The notes under the pieces are model-generated. The model did no database searches. It saw nothing but the letters and a program-made list of their open reading frames with translations, and was not told where the DNA came from. From assembly GCA_014218235.1 (NCBI GenBank), contig CM024755.1:164355941-164419940 (forward strand): a DNA stretch of 64,000 nucleotides, read 5' to 3'. Made by a program: the position numbers and the translations under genes. Shown here in pieces: positions 11,293 through 22,789 of the stretch. Position 1 is the stretch's first letter. Each line of letters begins with the position of its first letter. Source of the DNA: Colocasia esculenta (taxonomy: Eukaryota > Streptophyta > Magnoliopsida > Alismatales > Araceae).

Positions 11293-13066
11293 CAATTTAT
11301 TCAAAAGTAGGTACCCAAATATTTTTGGATCCTTGATGGTTAGATACATGAAAATATTCTTTCGGAATCCATACTAGGTGCCTAGTTGTGCAGGTGTTTA
11401 CTATGTGTCCTAATTTATTGCAATGAGAACAACAATGAATATAATTCGTTTAGCAGTTCTTATTGTTTTTGTGATATCTGTTTAGAACATGATTTTTAGA
11501 AACATTTTTCTTTTGATAGAACTTGTTTATTAAATGGGCCTTTTTCTGAGGCATCTTGGTTTCTTTCACAAATTTTGGCAATGGATAATTTTCAGAAATT
11601 ATAACTTGTTTTTCTTTTTCAGGAGGTTTGTATCCAAGGCCTTGTTTATTGTTGTCAGTTTTAGACCCTTTTAACCATAGAGCTAGAGAAGTTTTACCTT
11701 GTGTTAATTTTCTAACTGATTTCTTTAGATAAAGATTTTCTTCAGTTAGAGTTTTTAATTTTTCTTCTAACTCTAATTTTTCGTTATTCTTGCTCTTTAA
11801 ATCTTCATTCAAAAGATAATTATTATTTTTACTTTCCTTCAATTGTGTTGCCAATTGTTCCATTTCTGATTTAAGATCAGAATTAGTGTTTTCTAAGTAA
11901 GTAAGGTTGTTTTTGATATTTGTTAATTCTTTCACAACAACCTTATGTTTATCATAAAGTTCTTTAAAAACTTATTCTAAATATTTAGACTCTGACCCTG
12001 AATCTGTGCAAGAATCAAAAGATGGGTCAGAATGTACCTCATCTAGTCCTACCATGAGGGCTAGACTTACCTGCTCTTTTTTTGAATCTGAACTAGAGAC
12101 TTCTTCATTGTCCTAAGCAGCAGCCATGACTTTTCTTTTAAATTTCCTGTGCCTCTTCTTGGATTTTTCTGGCTGACCAGTCTTCTTGAGTTTTGGACAA
12201 TCTGGTCTTAGATGTCCAGGTTTTCTGCATTCATAGCAAATTGGTTCTTTCTCTTTTTTCTCCTTCTTTTAGATCCTTCTTGATCCATGCTTCTTCTTAA
12301 GAATTCTCTGAAGTTTGGACAGTACATCATCTACATCACTATCTTCAGAGCCTGCATTTTTTGAACTAGAAGAGGAAGAGATGGAAGGAGCAGCTATAAC
12401 TTTGAAAGCATTAGTAAATTTCTTTTTGGATGAGCTTTCAGATAGTCGCTCCATGTTGATCTTATGTGCCATCAATGATCCTATAAGATTTTCTAATGAC
12501 ATAGTTGTAAGATCATTATCTTCTTTGATGGCTATGACTTTTGGAGTCCATTAGCTTGGTAGAGATCTGAGAATCTTTCTTACCATATCTCCAGTGTTGT
12601 ACATCTTTCCAAGCCTTGCAAGACCATTAGTTATGTTAGTAAATCTGCTATACATTTGTGTAATGGTCTCACCTGTCAGCATTTGGAACTTCTCATATTG
12701 AGTGACCAAGATGTCAATCCTGGTTTCTTTGACTTTGTCAGTCCCTTCGTATGTGAGCTTCAACTTGTCCCACATTTCTTTTGCTGATTTGCAAGTTGAG
12801 ATCCTGTTGAATTCGCTTCTTGTCAGGACACAACAAATGAGATTCTTGGCTTTACTATTATGTGAGAGAGATTTTCTGTCATTGTCTGTCCACTCCTTTC
12901 TTGGGTTGAGAACTATTAGATCTCCTTCTTCAATAATAGTCCATAGTTGATAGTCATAGCCCTGGAGGAAGAACTCCATCCTTGTCTTCCAGTAGTTGTA
13001 ATCTTCACCATCGAACAAGGGTGTTCTGTGGACAGATTGGCCTTCAGCAAATCCTTGGGCTGCCAT
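11293..13066 (-). pseudogene. C1 gag (copia, coiled-coil and two zinc knuckles), broken
   Basis: The start at 13066 gives MAAQGFAEGQSVHRTPLFDG, nearly the same as the C3 start. The gag core follows: YWKTRMEFFL, KEMWDKLKLTYEGT, ETITQMYSRFTNITNGL, MVRKILRSLPS, then a stop and NLIGSLMAHKINMERL. A zinc knuckle CYECRKPGHLRPDC lies near 12196-12245. A long Glu/Lys/Leu-rich coiled-coil stretch (11935 to about 11700) and a second knuckle, CSHCNKLGHIVNTC (about 11390-11430), come next, and the reading ends at KNIWVPTF. An extended gag with coiled coil is a Sirevirus trait. There are at least four stops or frameshifts, and pol is absent beyond this point. Confidence 0.87.
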
Positions 13067-13115
13067 TTGATCTTTGCTCTTAGATCGTTGGATCTTCTTG
13101 AATATTCAGAGACCT

Positions 13116-13127
13116 GCTTTGATACCA
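13116..13127 (-). other. C1 primer-binding site
   Basis: Minus strand TGGTATCAAAGC, one mismatch from the initiator Met-tRNA complement, two bases inside the LTR end. Confidence 0.85.
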
Positions 13128-13129
13128 CT

Positions 13130-14853
13130 TGTTGGCCCACTTGGTATGGCAAAACGCTATCTAGGGGGGGGGTTGAATAGATTCGCTATAGAAATAGAAA
13201 CTTAAACATAGAAAATTACCACTTAAAAACTTTGGTTAGTTAATGTGATAGTGTGTGATAGAGAGTAGCAGTGCGGAAGCAAATGAACAATCACACAAAT
13301 TAACACAAGAATTTTATCCTGGTTCGGTACTTCACAGAAGGAATCCCCAAGTAAAATCTTGGGATTTCACTAACCGAGGTACAATCCCCCCAAGGATATA
13401 CAACCCCCAGCTCCCCGCTGGTCCTCTTCCTTTTCGAGTAGGAAGGATACTCACTTCTATTACAAGTCAAGAAGCTAACCTCCTGGAACAAACCCCAGTG
13501 CAGTTCTGCTGACACTAACCCTAGGTAGGTTCTTCCTTAAAGGAAGTGCTAAGAACAGTCCCTTAGATGGACATAAACCTCCAGAACCCCACTGGCCTTC
13601 TCTTCTCACAGGAAGAGGCTCACTGTATACAGTCCTACAGCTGGACAGAACTTTTTTTTAGAAAAGAAAGAACAGACTGAGAGTTTTATAAGATTGACAC
13701 TAACTCAAAACTCTCAGCCCCAAGAATTACAATGAGCACAGAGAGAGTGAAGAGAGGAAAGTTTGAATGCTTCAAAAACTTCTGCTTTGAAGGCTTCTCT
13801 TGAATGGGCTCGAACTCTTCTCTCTTTTTTTGAGTGTATGTGGAGTTGAGGCTTCTCACTGGATGTACACTTCTTCAAAAAATTTTAGGAAAGCTCTCTT
13901 GTTGTTCTTCAGCCTTGCTTCATCTATTATAGAGCGGCTTTGAACAGATCCATTGAAGAGATCTGTTGGAACTCTTCTAGCCGTTGCTCTTCTTCATCTT
14001 TTCTTCTTCTTCTTCTGTCTAACAGACACTTAGTGTAGAGAGAAGTCTTATCTGTAGGTACAGAAGATAGAGTCAGACTAAAAGGTCTTCTGACAGAAGC
14101 CTATACGTTGTCTTCTGTCCATGTTTTCTACTGATAATATCTCACCTACCTTGAAGAATAGTCAACAAAAAGATCTCTAGTTAGACAGAGAAATAATAAT
14201 ATAACATGTTGAAGTACATATGAATTTTTAGTTGCCGCCACAAACATTTTGAAACATTTGAAATATAGAGGCAATCGATGTTTAAGTATAGAAACTTCGA
14301 CTGTAGAGAAGTTGGAGTTAGTCAACTTCAACTCCCCAAGAGTCGAAGTTGGACTAGGAGTCGGGGTTGAACCAAGAGTCGGAGTTGAACCAGGAGTCAG
14401 AGTTTAACTAGAAGTTGGAGTTTGGTCAACTTCAACATTTCAGGAGTTGAAGTTGGTCAACGTCAACTTTCCAAGAGTCGGAGTTGAATCACTTCAACTC
14501 TCCAAGTGTCAGGGTTGAACTAGAGTCGGAGTTGAACCACTTCAACTTTCCAGAAGTTGGAGTTAGTATGATATCAGTATATGTTGTGGACTTATAAAAA
14601 ATCTAAGCAGTCAGAAAATACGCCATTCAAACATAGTGTTTATAACATATGTTTTTTCTGTGATATTACTATAGTGCATTTGAGGATTATTTATGCAGAT
14701 AGTTATGCACTCATTGAATGTTCAACCTTATACATGAAATGCATGAGTTTTCAGATTAATATCAGAACATGATATGACATAAACATAAGATTTATTTAGT
14801 CATGAGTTTTAATTATCACCAAAACGTGAGATAAACAAAAGAGTGGTTCAACA
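13130..14853 (-). mobile_element. C1 5' LTR (1.72 kb)
   Basis: Full-length LTR from TGTTGAACC (14853 leftward) to GGGCCAACA (13130). A likely TATA box, TATAATAG on the minus strand at 13927-13934, sits in the same context as the C3 TATA box. Between 14330 and 14570 there is an array built from AGTCGGAGTTGAAC and its complement GTTCAACTTC, so this LTR too carries many short inverted repeats. Confidence 0.88.
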
Positions 14854-14858
14854 TATTG

Positions 14859-15285
14859 TGTGTTGAGCTATCTCTTCTTTAATTTTCATTTGAAAGCCTC
14901 TAGAGATTTTTGTAGATGATTCCTTCTTGTGAACATTATCTCTCATAAAAATATGCATTAGATACAACTTGGAGTTCAACGAATGTTGTGTTTTGCGTAC
15001 CATGAGAATGAGAAAGTTTTGATGTCACTTTTGATTCTCAGTTTCTTATTTTGCATAAAACACATGAAGTGTTTAATGTTGACATCTTTCGAGACTGCAG
15101 AAAAGATTGTCTATCTAGACAAACCATAGGTTTTGTCTAATGCATATCTGAATACGATGTCAGGATAAATAATAAACAAACCAACTTTCATCCAGATGCT
15201 TGACACATAAAAAACCTTTTTAGAAATTCAAATATACATTTAATGTGTGCCACATTGTGGTTAGCAGAAAAAAATAAGATTATAC

Positions 15286-15316
<31 letters not shown>

Positions 15317-16380
15317 CACACACACACATAAGCCATGTAAGCAAATATTTTTTTCTTTGAGCATGTCAAGAGTAATTTAAATGGTCAAATCATCTTTATA
15401 AATAATGAGAGAGATTGAAAGCATTTCTTTGGAGATTATAGTAGAGACACTCCAATGAAAAGATCAAGGCAAGTATTTTAAAATATTATTATTATTCTTG
15501 AAGATGTGGTTGTCAATATAATTGATTATTTTATTTATTTATGGATGAATATCAAAATAATCAATTATTTCGATGAAGCAAGAACAAGAATAATCGATTA
15601 ATCTAAATAATTGGTTAATTCTAGAGAAGACAATACAAATAACTGATTAATTTGAGCTCTGAAGACAAACCACTACAAATGAGATGATTAAGATATATGA
15701 CTAAACTAATGATGATTCTAACTGAATATAGTTTTTGTTAATCAACCAAAACACAAGGAGGGTGTGCAATAGTGTATGCCCGAACCACCTAAATGTTCTG
15801 TCTGTACTGTGTGGTTTGTTTCCATATCTTCTACCTCCGTTCTATGTATGTTATATGATAGTTAGTTTTGCAGGGTTCACAAAATTGTGCTTATTGTTTT
15901 TCTCTATGCAAAAGAGTTTCTTTAGTTTACTTAAAAATTGTAGGTGATTTATTATTATTATTATTAAGTGGAGTCACTTCACCCCTCTCCTCTTGGTCTA
16001 CTACCTGGCCATATTTCACAACACAAACAAGAACAAACAAAAATATCAAACAAAAAAAATGGACAAAGTGATAACTACCAAAATTGAGGTTCTTTCGTGC
16101 ATATGTGTAATAGAAGGTCATTCTTTAGTATTAATTAAAAGGACCATGTCTCCTAATTGTTGATGCTCATTTATCATGTTTAGTTCACAAGCACATGAGG
16201 GTATTTAATTTTGGGTGTATCTTGAGAATATGTCTACGAGCATGGACCATATTGGTTTCTTCTCAATGATTGCACACCTTCCTTAGGGAGCACTCAATGG
16301 AGCACACTTGTCTTTTGAGTTTATTGCATCTTTTCTATCCCATTTTCACCCTTTTAGATGGTGTCAAAAAGGGGAAGAGT
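14859..16380. other. Unassigned A/T-rich DNA 5' of the CACTA relic
   Basis: This is the continuation of the sequence split by C1. No convincing coding block. It contains a dinucleotide repeat (15281-15330) and, at about 15530-15650, several AATAATCGATTA-like palindromic phrases resembling those in the X and G4 LTRs. It may be the CACTA element's own leader or an old LTR; I cannot decide. Confidence 0.4.
15281..15330. repeat. (TA)n/(CA)n microsatellite
   Basis: About 50 bp of alternating TA with interspersed CA, changing to a pure CA run at its right end. Confidence 0.95.
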
Positions 16381-16384
16381 ATAG

Positions 16385-19205
16385 CCGTGATGAGGATATA
16401 ATCAGTCATCCTGCAGATGGCGAAGCTTGGACTCATTAATTTCAACTATGCCCATCCTACCTTCTCGAGGGAGTAGCGTAATGTGAGGTTGGGTTTATGC
16501 ACTGGCAGATTCGACGCATTTGAAGGTTCAGTTGCTTCTTACTCCAGTTGGCCAGTGTTTGTGACACCATACAACCTTCCGTCGAGCATGTGCATGAAGT
16601 GAGAGTATTTATTCCTATCCTTACTGATTCCTAGTCCTAAAAATCATACAAAAAATATAGACATCTATCTTAGACCATTGATTAATGAGCTGAAATTATT
16701 ATGGACTAATGAAGTCAATACTTATGATGCATCTAAAAAATAAAATTTTACCATGAGGGCAGCATTGATCTGAACGATAAGTGATTTTCCTACATATAGA
16801 ATGCTATCTGATTAGAGCACACATGGGAGGCTAGCACGTCTTTACTGTATGGATATAACCAAATCATTTGCACTTAAACATAGTGGGAAGTCATGCTGGT
16901 TTGATTGCCATTGATAGTTTTTAGCAAAGGATCATCCTTTTAGAAGACAAAAAGACACATTCCTAAAGAATAGACAGGAACTAGATTAAGTTTTGATCGA
17001 GCGGTTGTCAGGTCAATATATGGCAGCACGGGTAGAAAAATTACCAGATATAACACAACTGATGGGCAATACACTACAATTCCCTAGTATTTTCTAGGAG
17101 CTACCTAATTGGTCACCTCTTCTTGTGTGACATAATCTGGACGTGATGCATATATAGAAGAATGTCTTTGATAATGTGTTCAACACCATTATGGACATAA
17201 AAGGTAAAACAAAGTACAATGGCAATGCACGTTTGGACTTGTCTATGCTTTGCAAATGTCCATAGTTAGAACTTGTTGAAGTAAATGGAAAATCAATTAA
17301 ACCAAAAGAAGTTTATGTATTTGGAGGTGGATAAGTAAAGGATGTGTGTCAGTGGCTAAAACAGTTGAGATTCCCTGACGGTTATGTGTCCAACATTGCT
17401 CGTTGTGAAAACGTTAGTGAGGGAAAATATATGGAATGAAGAGTCATAACTGCCATGTGTTCATGCAAAGGTTGCTACCCATTGCATTCTGTGGCATGTT
17501 GCCGAAGCCTCTATGGGGAGCATTGTCTGAGTTGAGTCAATTTTTCAAGATTTTATATACATGGAAACTCAAGTTTCAGGATGTATAAACCATCGAACAG
17601 AATGTGGTCACCATCGTTTACAAGTTAGAGAAGATATTTCTACCTACATTCTTTGATTCGATGAAGCATTTGCTTATACATCTACCATATGAAGCTAAAG
17701 TTGAAGGACCAGTACAATATATATAGATGTATCCATTTGAGAGATATATTTGAATATTAATTTTTTTCTTCTTAGAATTGCTATGTATGTATGATATGTT
17801 TGTCATTTGTCATCTAAATTGTTAATATAGGTGTATGCATGACCTCAAATTAAAAGTTCACAATAAGGCAAAAGTGGAGGGTTTTATTGCCGAGGCATAC
17901 ATTTTGGAAGAAATATTGATTTTTTGTTCAATGTACTTTGAACTAGACATACAAACTCGTCATACTTAACCTCCACGTAATGATGTTGGGGAGGAATCTT
18001 TCGAGTCAGATCTACTCTCTATATTTAATCATCCTGGGCGTGCGTTCGGACGTTCTTCAACTCGCATTCTTGATGATAGAGAGTTATGCACCATAAAGAT
18101 ATATATTCTTTTGAATTGTACTGAGCTTGAGTGTTATGTTGAGTAAGTCCTCAACTCACAATTCATTATATATATAACTTCTTTGCCCTTCTTCTAGCCA
18201 TTAAATGAGCTCTTCCATTCATACTGCAAACAATTTGATTCAGAAACAATTCAAAGATATCCATATCTTACTGACATGGAGGTTGAAAAAGAACGAGAGA
18301 AGTCATTGGCCATATGGCTGAAAGATCGCGTAAGTGCAATCCAATAGGGTTCTAATAAAGGTCAAGTCCACTTTTTTAGTCTTCTTTATATGTAGGTTGA
18401 GCAAGGTTTAATTACTGATAAATAAGTTCGTCAGATAAGTTATGTCCCATCGAAAGTCTCACAGAGCCACCCAGTGTATATTGTGAATGGGTGCATATAT
18501 CACATAAGAGACTATGGGCAGAGTAAGTCTATGATAAACAACGACGTATGTGTTAAAGGAAGTACATACAATGAAAATGAATATGACTACTATGGTATTG
18601 TAGATGAGATCTTACAATTGCAATATCTAGGAAAAGACAACCATATATTCTTGTTTAAGTGTCATTGGTTTGACCCCAATTTTATTCGAAATGACACAAC
18701 GCATGGGATGGCCGATGTTAAACATAAATCCAAATTGAATACTTGCAAGTTGTTCATTTTGGCCGCACAAACCCAACAAGTGTACTATACAAGCTATCCA
18801 TCATCCAAGAATAAAGAAAGAAATGATTGGTGCACAGTTTGCATGGTTAGATCGAGGCTTTTCACCAATTAGGAATTGGATTTGACTGATCAGACACCTA
18901 AAGATGTCAATGTTGAATTCTTTCAAGCAGACTTGGTTGATGATGTGGAGTTGGCAACTCATACAGGTTTAGATGAATCTGAAGAGCCATTTTGCTTATC
19001 TAAAGAGAATGAAATCAAAAAAGTTGATCCACATGAGATAAAATAGGGTATTGGAAAGCGAACATATATCAATGTATGTTAGGTGTCTGATGAGGATTCC
19101 GATGAGGAGGAGGAACATACTAGCGATAAATATGAAGATGATGATGAAGATGGGGTTGAATTAGATATATCATCAGCATCTGAGGAGGAAATGGATGTTG
19201 TTTGA
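16385..19205 (+). pseudogene. CACTA (En/Spm) TNP2-like transposase relic
   Basis: The plus strand, across stops and frame changes, reproduces the TNP2 transposase in order. HPADGEAWTH is near 16410. A block around 17150-17260 reads MHI-KNVFDNVFNTIMDIKGK and NARLDLSMLCKC, the conserved DDE-type neighbourhood. LYGEHCLS lies near 17510, and FDSMKHLLIHLPYEAKVEGP (17655-17715) belongs to the DUF4218 domain. After an intron-like stretch ending TATAG near 17831 come KVHNKAKVEGFIAEAYILEE and then DUF4216. The tail (19080-19205) is an acidic D/E-rich run. Decay is heavy, so it is not functional. It is the oldest layer of the nest: G2 sits in the gene that follows. Confidence 0.85.
18474..18872 (+). 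pseudogene. DUF4216 domain of the CACTA transposase
   Basis: The longest open stretch of the relic. It shows DYYGIVDEILQLQYLG, IFLFKCHWFDP, and LNTCKLFILAAQTQQVYYTS, which match the DUF4216 pattern (YYGvLteIieLeY, vlFKCdWfD, PFvLAsQaeQVfY) of plant En/Spm transposases. It continues upstream across a probable intron (about 18332-18396) into VEQGLITDK. An in-frame TAG ends it. It is a fragment, not a separate gene. Confidence 0.85.
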
Positions 19206-19331
19206 AAATGGGTTGTGGCATCTGGTGTGGATCTTTTCAGTATTTATAATGTCAATTTTCTTAGAAAAATCACATCTTTCCTTATATAGTTGTTGACTAA
19301 TATGCATGAGTTTGATGTTCCCCATGAAGAT

Positions 19332-20105
19332 ATGGTGCGTGGAGCACGATCGAGCTCCAGTGGTGGGAGGAGGCCGAGTGGCGGGAGGGGCTCTTCTCCT
19401 GCACCAGGTCTGCATATTTAAATTTATAGTTTTTATGTATTTATTATATGTATTATTTATGTCATTTAAATTCTTATAGGTTCAAGTCCTGCTGCGCCTC
19501 CTCCTAGGGTAGCAAGTATGCATATTTTAATTTGTAAGTATTTATATATTGATTATATATATTATTTAGTATTTCACATTCTAATAGAATCGAGTCCTTC
19601 TACGCCTCCTGTGCTTCCTACTCTTGCGACAAGTATGCATTATTAAATTTGTAGTTTCTTTGTGTATTGATTATATGCATTATTTATGCCATTTAAATTC
19701 TTACAGGCTCGGGTCCGTCTACGCCTCCTCCTCTCGCGACAGGTATGTATATTTAAATCATTGAGGTTTTTATGTCTTTGATTATTTATATTGCTTCTAC
19801 CTCTCAAATTTGTGTATAGGTCCGAGTGCCTATGGGCCTCCAATTCTGGTGGTAGATGTCTCTATAGTGCCATAGGTAGAAGATGCTGCAAGTCAACATG
19901 AGGGGGCCGACAGTTATACCGATGACACCCTGCGAGAGGTGTGGATAAATGGGTATGTAATAAATTCTATGTATCCTATGTTAAGGGAAGCTATTTAAAT
20001 CGTCATTCCATTTTAACTTTTATAATTGTAGGGATAAATTAGAGCCCACCCAGGCATCCCAATTTATCACAAGAACAATTTAGGCACACTTTTCTGGGCC
20101 TATAT
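19332..20105 (+). pseudogene. Second CACTA gene, start with serial mini-exons, cut by G2
   Basis: From ATG at 19332 the reading is MVRGARSSSSGGRRPSGG and then SSPAP. It is followed by what look like spliced mini-exons: 19480-19515 (36 nt), 19588-19632 (45 nt), 19707-19742 (36 nt) and an exon from 19820. Each is preceded by an AG and followed by GTATG or GTCTG, each intron is about 71-77 nt, and every junction falls in phase 1. The exons encode variants of SSPxxPPP followed by VA or LAT. After an in-frame stop comes DTLREVWING, another intron (about 19953-20031) and ASQFITRTI-AHFSGP, which resembles the start of the Transposase_24-type partner protein of plant CACTA elements. G2 interrupts at 20106. 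Confidence 0.65.
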
Positions 20106-20421
20106 TGTAATACCCTGAATGTCTGGATCATAGTTTACCGGGTTTGGGGGCCAGTGTGAGGCCCATTGGTTGAGTAAGTGTGTTTATATATGTTTTTACA
20201 GGATTGTGTAGCAAGGTGTAAGGCTGGAGGGTTGGAGAACCCAACCCAAACACACCTCTGGCGGGTTCATTAAGAATGCGACCAACGCAGGCGTTGCGAT
20301 TCTTATATGAACACGACCACCTGCTACGTCTCGATTTGTCACCGCTTTTATGTGGGCGTGGCAGCATGCGCGCCGTGTGGCGCATGCAGGGTCGCCGGGG
20401 TGGAATCACGACGGCGGGGTA

Positions 20422-20443
20422 CGTCACGTTTCTAAACGTGACG
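20422..20443. other. G2 LTR hairpin 1 (5' copy)
   Basis: Arms CGTCACGTTT and AAACGTGACG pair perfectly over 10 bp around a 2-base spacer. The 3' LTR copy at 39504-39523 has GTCGCGTTT with AAACGCGAC: one A-T pair here is a G-C pair there, so the change is compensated. Confidence 0.85.
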
Positions 20444-20870
20444 GCCTGATACGTCGCGATTTAACCTCTGTGTGTTTTGAGCCTCTGCCCTTGACCGAAC
20501 AGTGTAGTGGCACTGTTCAACTGAAGGGGAGGCTGCTGAGGGTTTTGCCGACGATTTGGGGTGTTCTGCTGTCTGTTCGGTGTGATTCCGGTGCGAGGAG
20601 GTGCTTCGGAGCGCGGGGAATATCTAAATGGCATTGGTTTTGTGTTTCTCCTATTGGTGGGGGAACCCTTTACTGTTTTCTCTTGTGTGGGCTGTGTAGA
20701 TTAGGGTTTGAGGATCTTGGTTTGGGAAATCACTTAAACATGATAGGGAGCATGTTTAGATTCTTATATGAATGTTTATTTCTTGCTTTATCAGCCTGAA
20801 TAGTCTTTTGATGTGATTTCTGGAATGGAAGTTTAGGGTGGTTTTCTGCTATCTAGAAGGTGACGCAACC

Positions 20871-20900
20871 AGTCATCGCATTTCTGTGAACGCGATGACT
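20871..20900. other. G2 LTR hairpin 2 (5' copy)
   Basis: Arms AGTCATCGCATT and AACGCGATGACT pair over 12 positions with one mismatch around the loop TCTGTG. The 3' copy (39951-39980) pairs perfectly with AGTCGTCACGTT and AACGTGACGACT. Two of the pairs that differ changed on both sides. Confidence 0.85.
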
Positions 20901-22218
20901 TGTTCGGTCGTGATTCAGACTTTAAGTCGACGAGTTGGTCCGTCGTGATTCAAGCACCGATTGGCGACCACTATATTGGTCGAGATTCAGATTGTGGCCA
21001 CCCGAGCTCTGGGGTTCTGTGGGAAGTCTGACTATTTCTTGTGGTACACTGCTTGGGCAGTATTGGCTATGCAATGTAGGGTTTGTAAGGGGTGTGTTGG
21101 CTTATACCGTGATTGGAAACGATGGGTTTTGCTTGGATTTGTGTGCATAGCAGGTTGGGTTGTAACGCCTTCCGTGGATACCTCTCCAGTCGGTTACCCC
21201 AGGTTCTTTGTGAGCCAAGCACCGAGTGCTCGGGGTTTGTCTCGGTACTGTGTGTACCATCAAGGTCTGTGTCATCTTCTGGACACCCTCACTCCTGAGT
21301 TTGAGTTGTACGTTCGGCTGAGGGAAAGACGGCAATGGGCAGTGACTTGTGTTTATGGGTGTGCAGTCGCTTGTAACGCGCTCGTGGTTAGAGGATGGAC
21401 ATCAGTAGACGTACTGGGTCCCAGCTAGTCTGGTTTTCTAGTGCCTCACTTTAGAGAGCTCGGGCCGGAGTCCCTAAAGGTGTCAAGCTTGGGTCTATAG
21501 CTGTGTGGTCTACAGGAGTGGTGTGTGTTGTCTCCACAGTTTCTTGACCTTGTTGAGGTGGAGTGGCAGCTGGACTTTTCGTCCGTGGCTGCGAGGCTGA
21601 GAGGTAGTCTTGTGTTGTTTGTCTGGGTCTGTGGCTAGTGTCGCGAACCAGTTCTCGTGACTCGTGTGTGGCGTGCCCTTCTTTAGCTTGTACACGTGTA
21701 CGTGGTTTACCGTTTATTTATTTATAGTTGTAGTATCATGTGTAGGTTGAGTTACTTTTAATTGCTTATAAATCATGCTTAATATATAACTGTTGTACTT
21801 TATTCTCTTGGCTTTTGGGGAGCTACCCTACTGAGCCAGTGACTTGTGAGGCTCACCCATTCTTCTTCCAGGTGAAGGAGAGTAGGAGGGTTCTCGTCCC
21901 TCTTCTAGTTCGGGACCGCACCGCAATGGCGTTGGGCCGACATCACCAGCAGAGTAATATTTCTACTTGTTGTGCCTTGGGGGTTTGTCCTAGGCAGTTG
22001 TACTTGTGCTATGACTTTAGTTCAGAACTGAGCATGTACATCTCATGTGAACATGTGTAAGATATGGAATCTCTTATATGTTCAATGTGTTATTTTATAT
22101 TTCTACGGACATATGTGTGTTGATATCCCTTACGAGGCTACGACTCGTTCGTGGGAGACGGAGTCATGTCGGGCACGTTATTGGGTTAACGGACTTGAAC
22201 AGCAAGGACGATCACAGT

Positions 22219-22230
22219 TGGTATCAGAGC
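22219..22230 (+). other. G2 primer-binding site
   Basis: TGGTATCAGAGC, exact complement type for initiator Met-tRNA, two bases after the LTR end. Confidence 0.92.
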
Positions 22231-22383
22231 ATGGTCCGTGTAAATATGAAGGAACATGAAATGTACATAGTCTGTTCTCTATTATAGTCTACTGTTGGTA
22301 GTTGGCCCTATTTTTGTAATGATATGTTTGTGTGCTATGTGGATTGGAATGCTGATTGTGTAGGTTTATAAATAGCTGATAGG

Positions 22384-22789
22384 AGAGATTGGGGAGGTGG
22401 TGGTGATGAGCTTGAGGAGTCCACACATCAAATGATAGAAAGGTTATGGAAAAGTATCACACCGATTCAGACACGGTTAGATCAGCATCCACCGGTTCAG
22501 CCAATGATTACAGCACCACCAGTGCAAGAGGAGGTAGTATCGGCACCACTAGTACCACCGTTTGGAGTTGAGGTACCACCTGTAGCACCTTTACCTCCAG
22601 TTGTACTAGTGCGGTCAGCTAGCGTGGAGGAGTCTACGGTACTAGTGGAGAGGTTTCTACGGTTGTAGCCACCTACATACTCGGGAGGTCTGAATCCGAA
22701 TACGGCGGAGCATTGGGTGCATGAGATAGAAAGGGTATTTGTTATGATGAGGTGTCCACAAGCTGATAGGGTTATTTTGGCTACTTACC
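22384..22789 (+). pseudogene. G2 gag, first part (before G3 insertion)
   Basis: The reading starts around RDWGGGGDELEE with a proline/valine-rich N-terminus (QPMITAPPVQEEV and similar), a TAG stop at 22666, then PPTYSGGLNPNTAEHWVHEI and RVILATY, which is the conserved opening of the gypsy gag core. The coding frame continues at 33464 after removal of G3. I see no certain start codon; the Met at 22432 lies within an already open frame. Confidence 0.78.

Larger units (their letters stand above)
9671..14853 (-). mobile_element. C1: Sirevirus-like Ty1/copia element, pol lost
   Basis: Both outer ends are intact and flanked by the same 5-bp target duplication TATTG (9666-9670 and 14854-14858). In element orientation the LTR starts TGTTGAACCACTC (14853 leftward) and ends GGGCCAACA; a primer site and a gag of copia type follow. 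The region that should hold protease, integrase, RT and most of the 3' LTR is gone, replaced by a piece of gypsy LTR (10352-11292). LTR ends, TATA region and gag N-terminus all match C3, so C1 and C3 belong to one family group. Confidence 0.9.
20106..22216 (+). mobile_element. G2 5' LTR (2.11 kb)
   Basis: Begins TGTAATACCC and ends GATCACA, two bases before the primer site. It matches 39187-40559 throughout the overlap, with most differences being C/T or G/A changes at CpG sites. It contains several hairpin-forming inverted repeats with TCGCGA-type cores (20422-20443, 20871-20900, and CGACCA/TGGTCG near 20966). Confidence 0.92.

Noticed and set aside
15671..15690. CACTACAAAT as a possible CACTA terminal repeat
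   Set aside because: A 10-bp match with no subterminal repeats and no visible partner end; too short to call.
18474..18872. A host gene of unknown function
   Set aside because: Its motifs match the DUF4216 part of En/Spm transposases, and the upstream TNP2 and DUF4218 motifs are in order.
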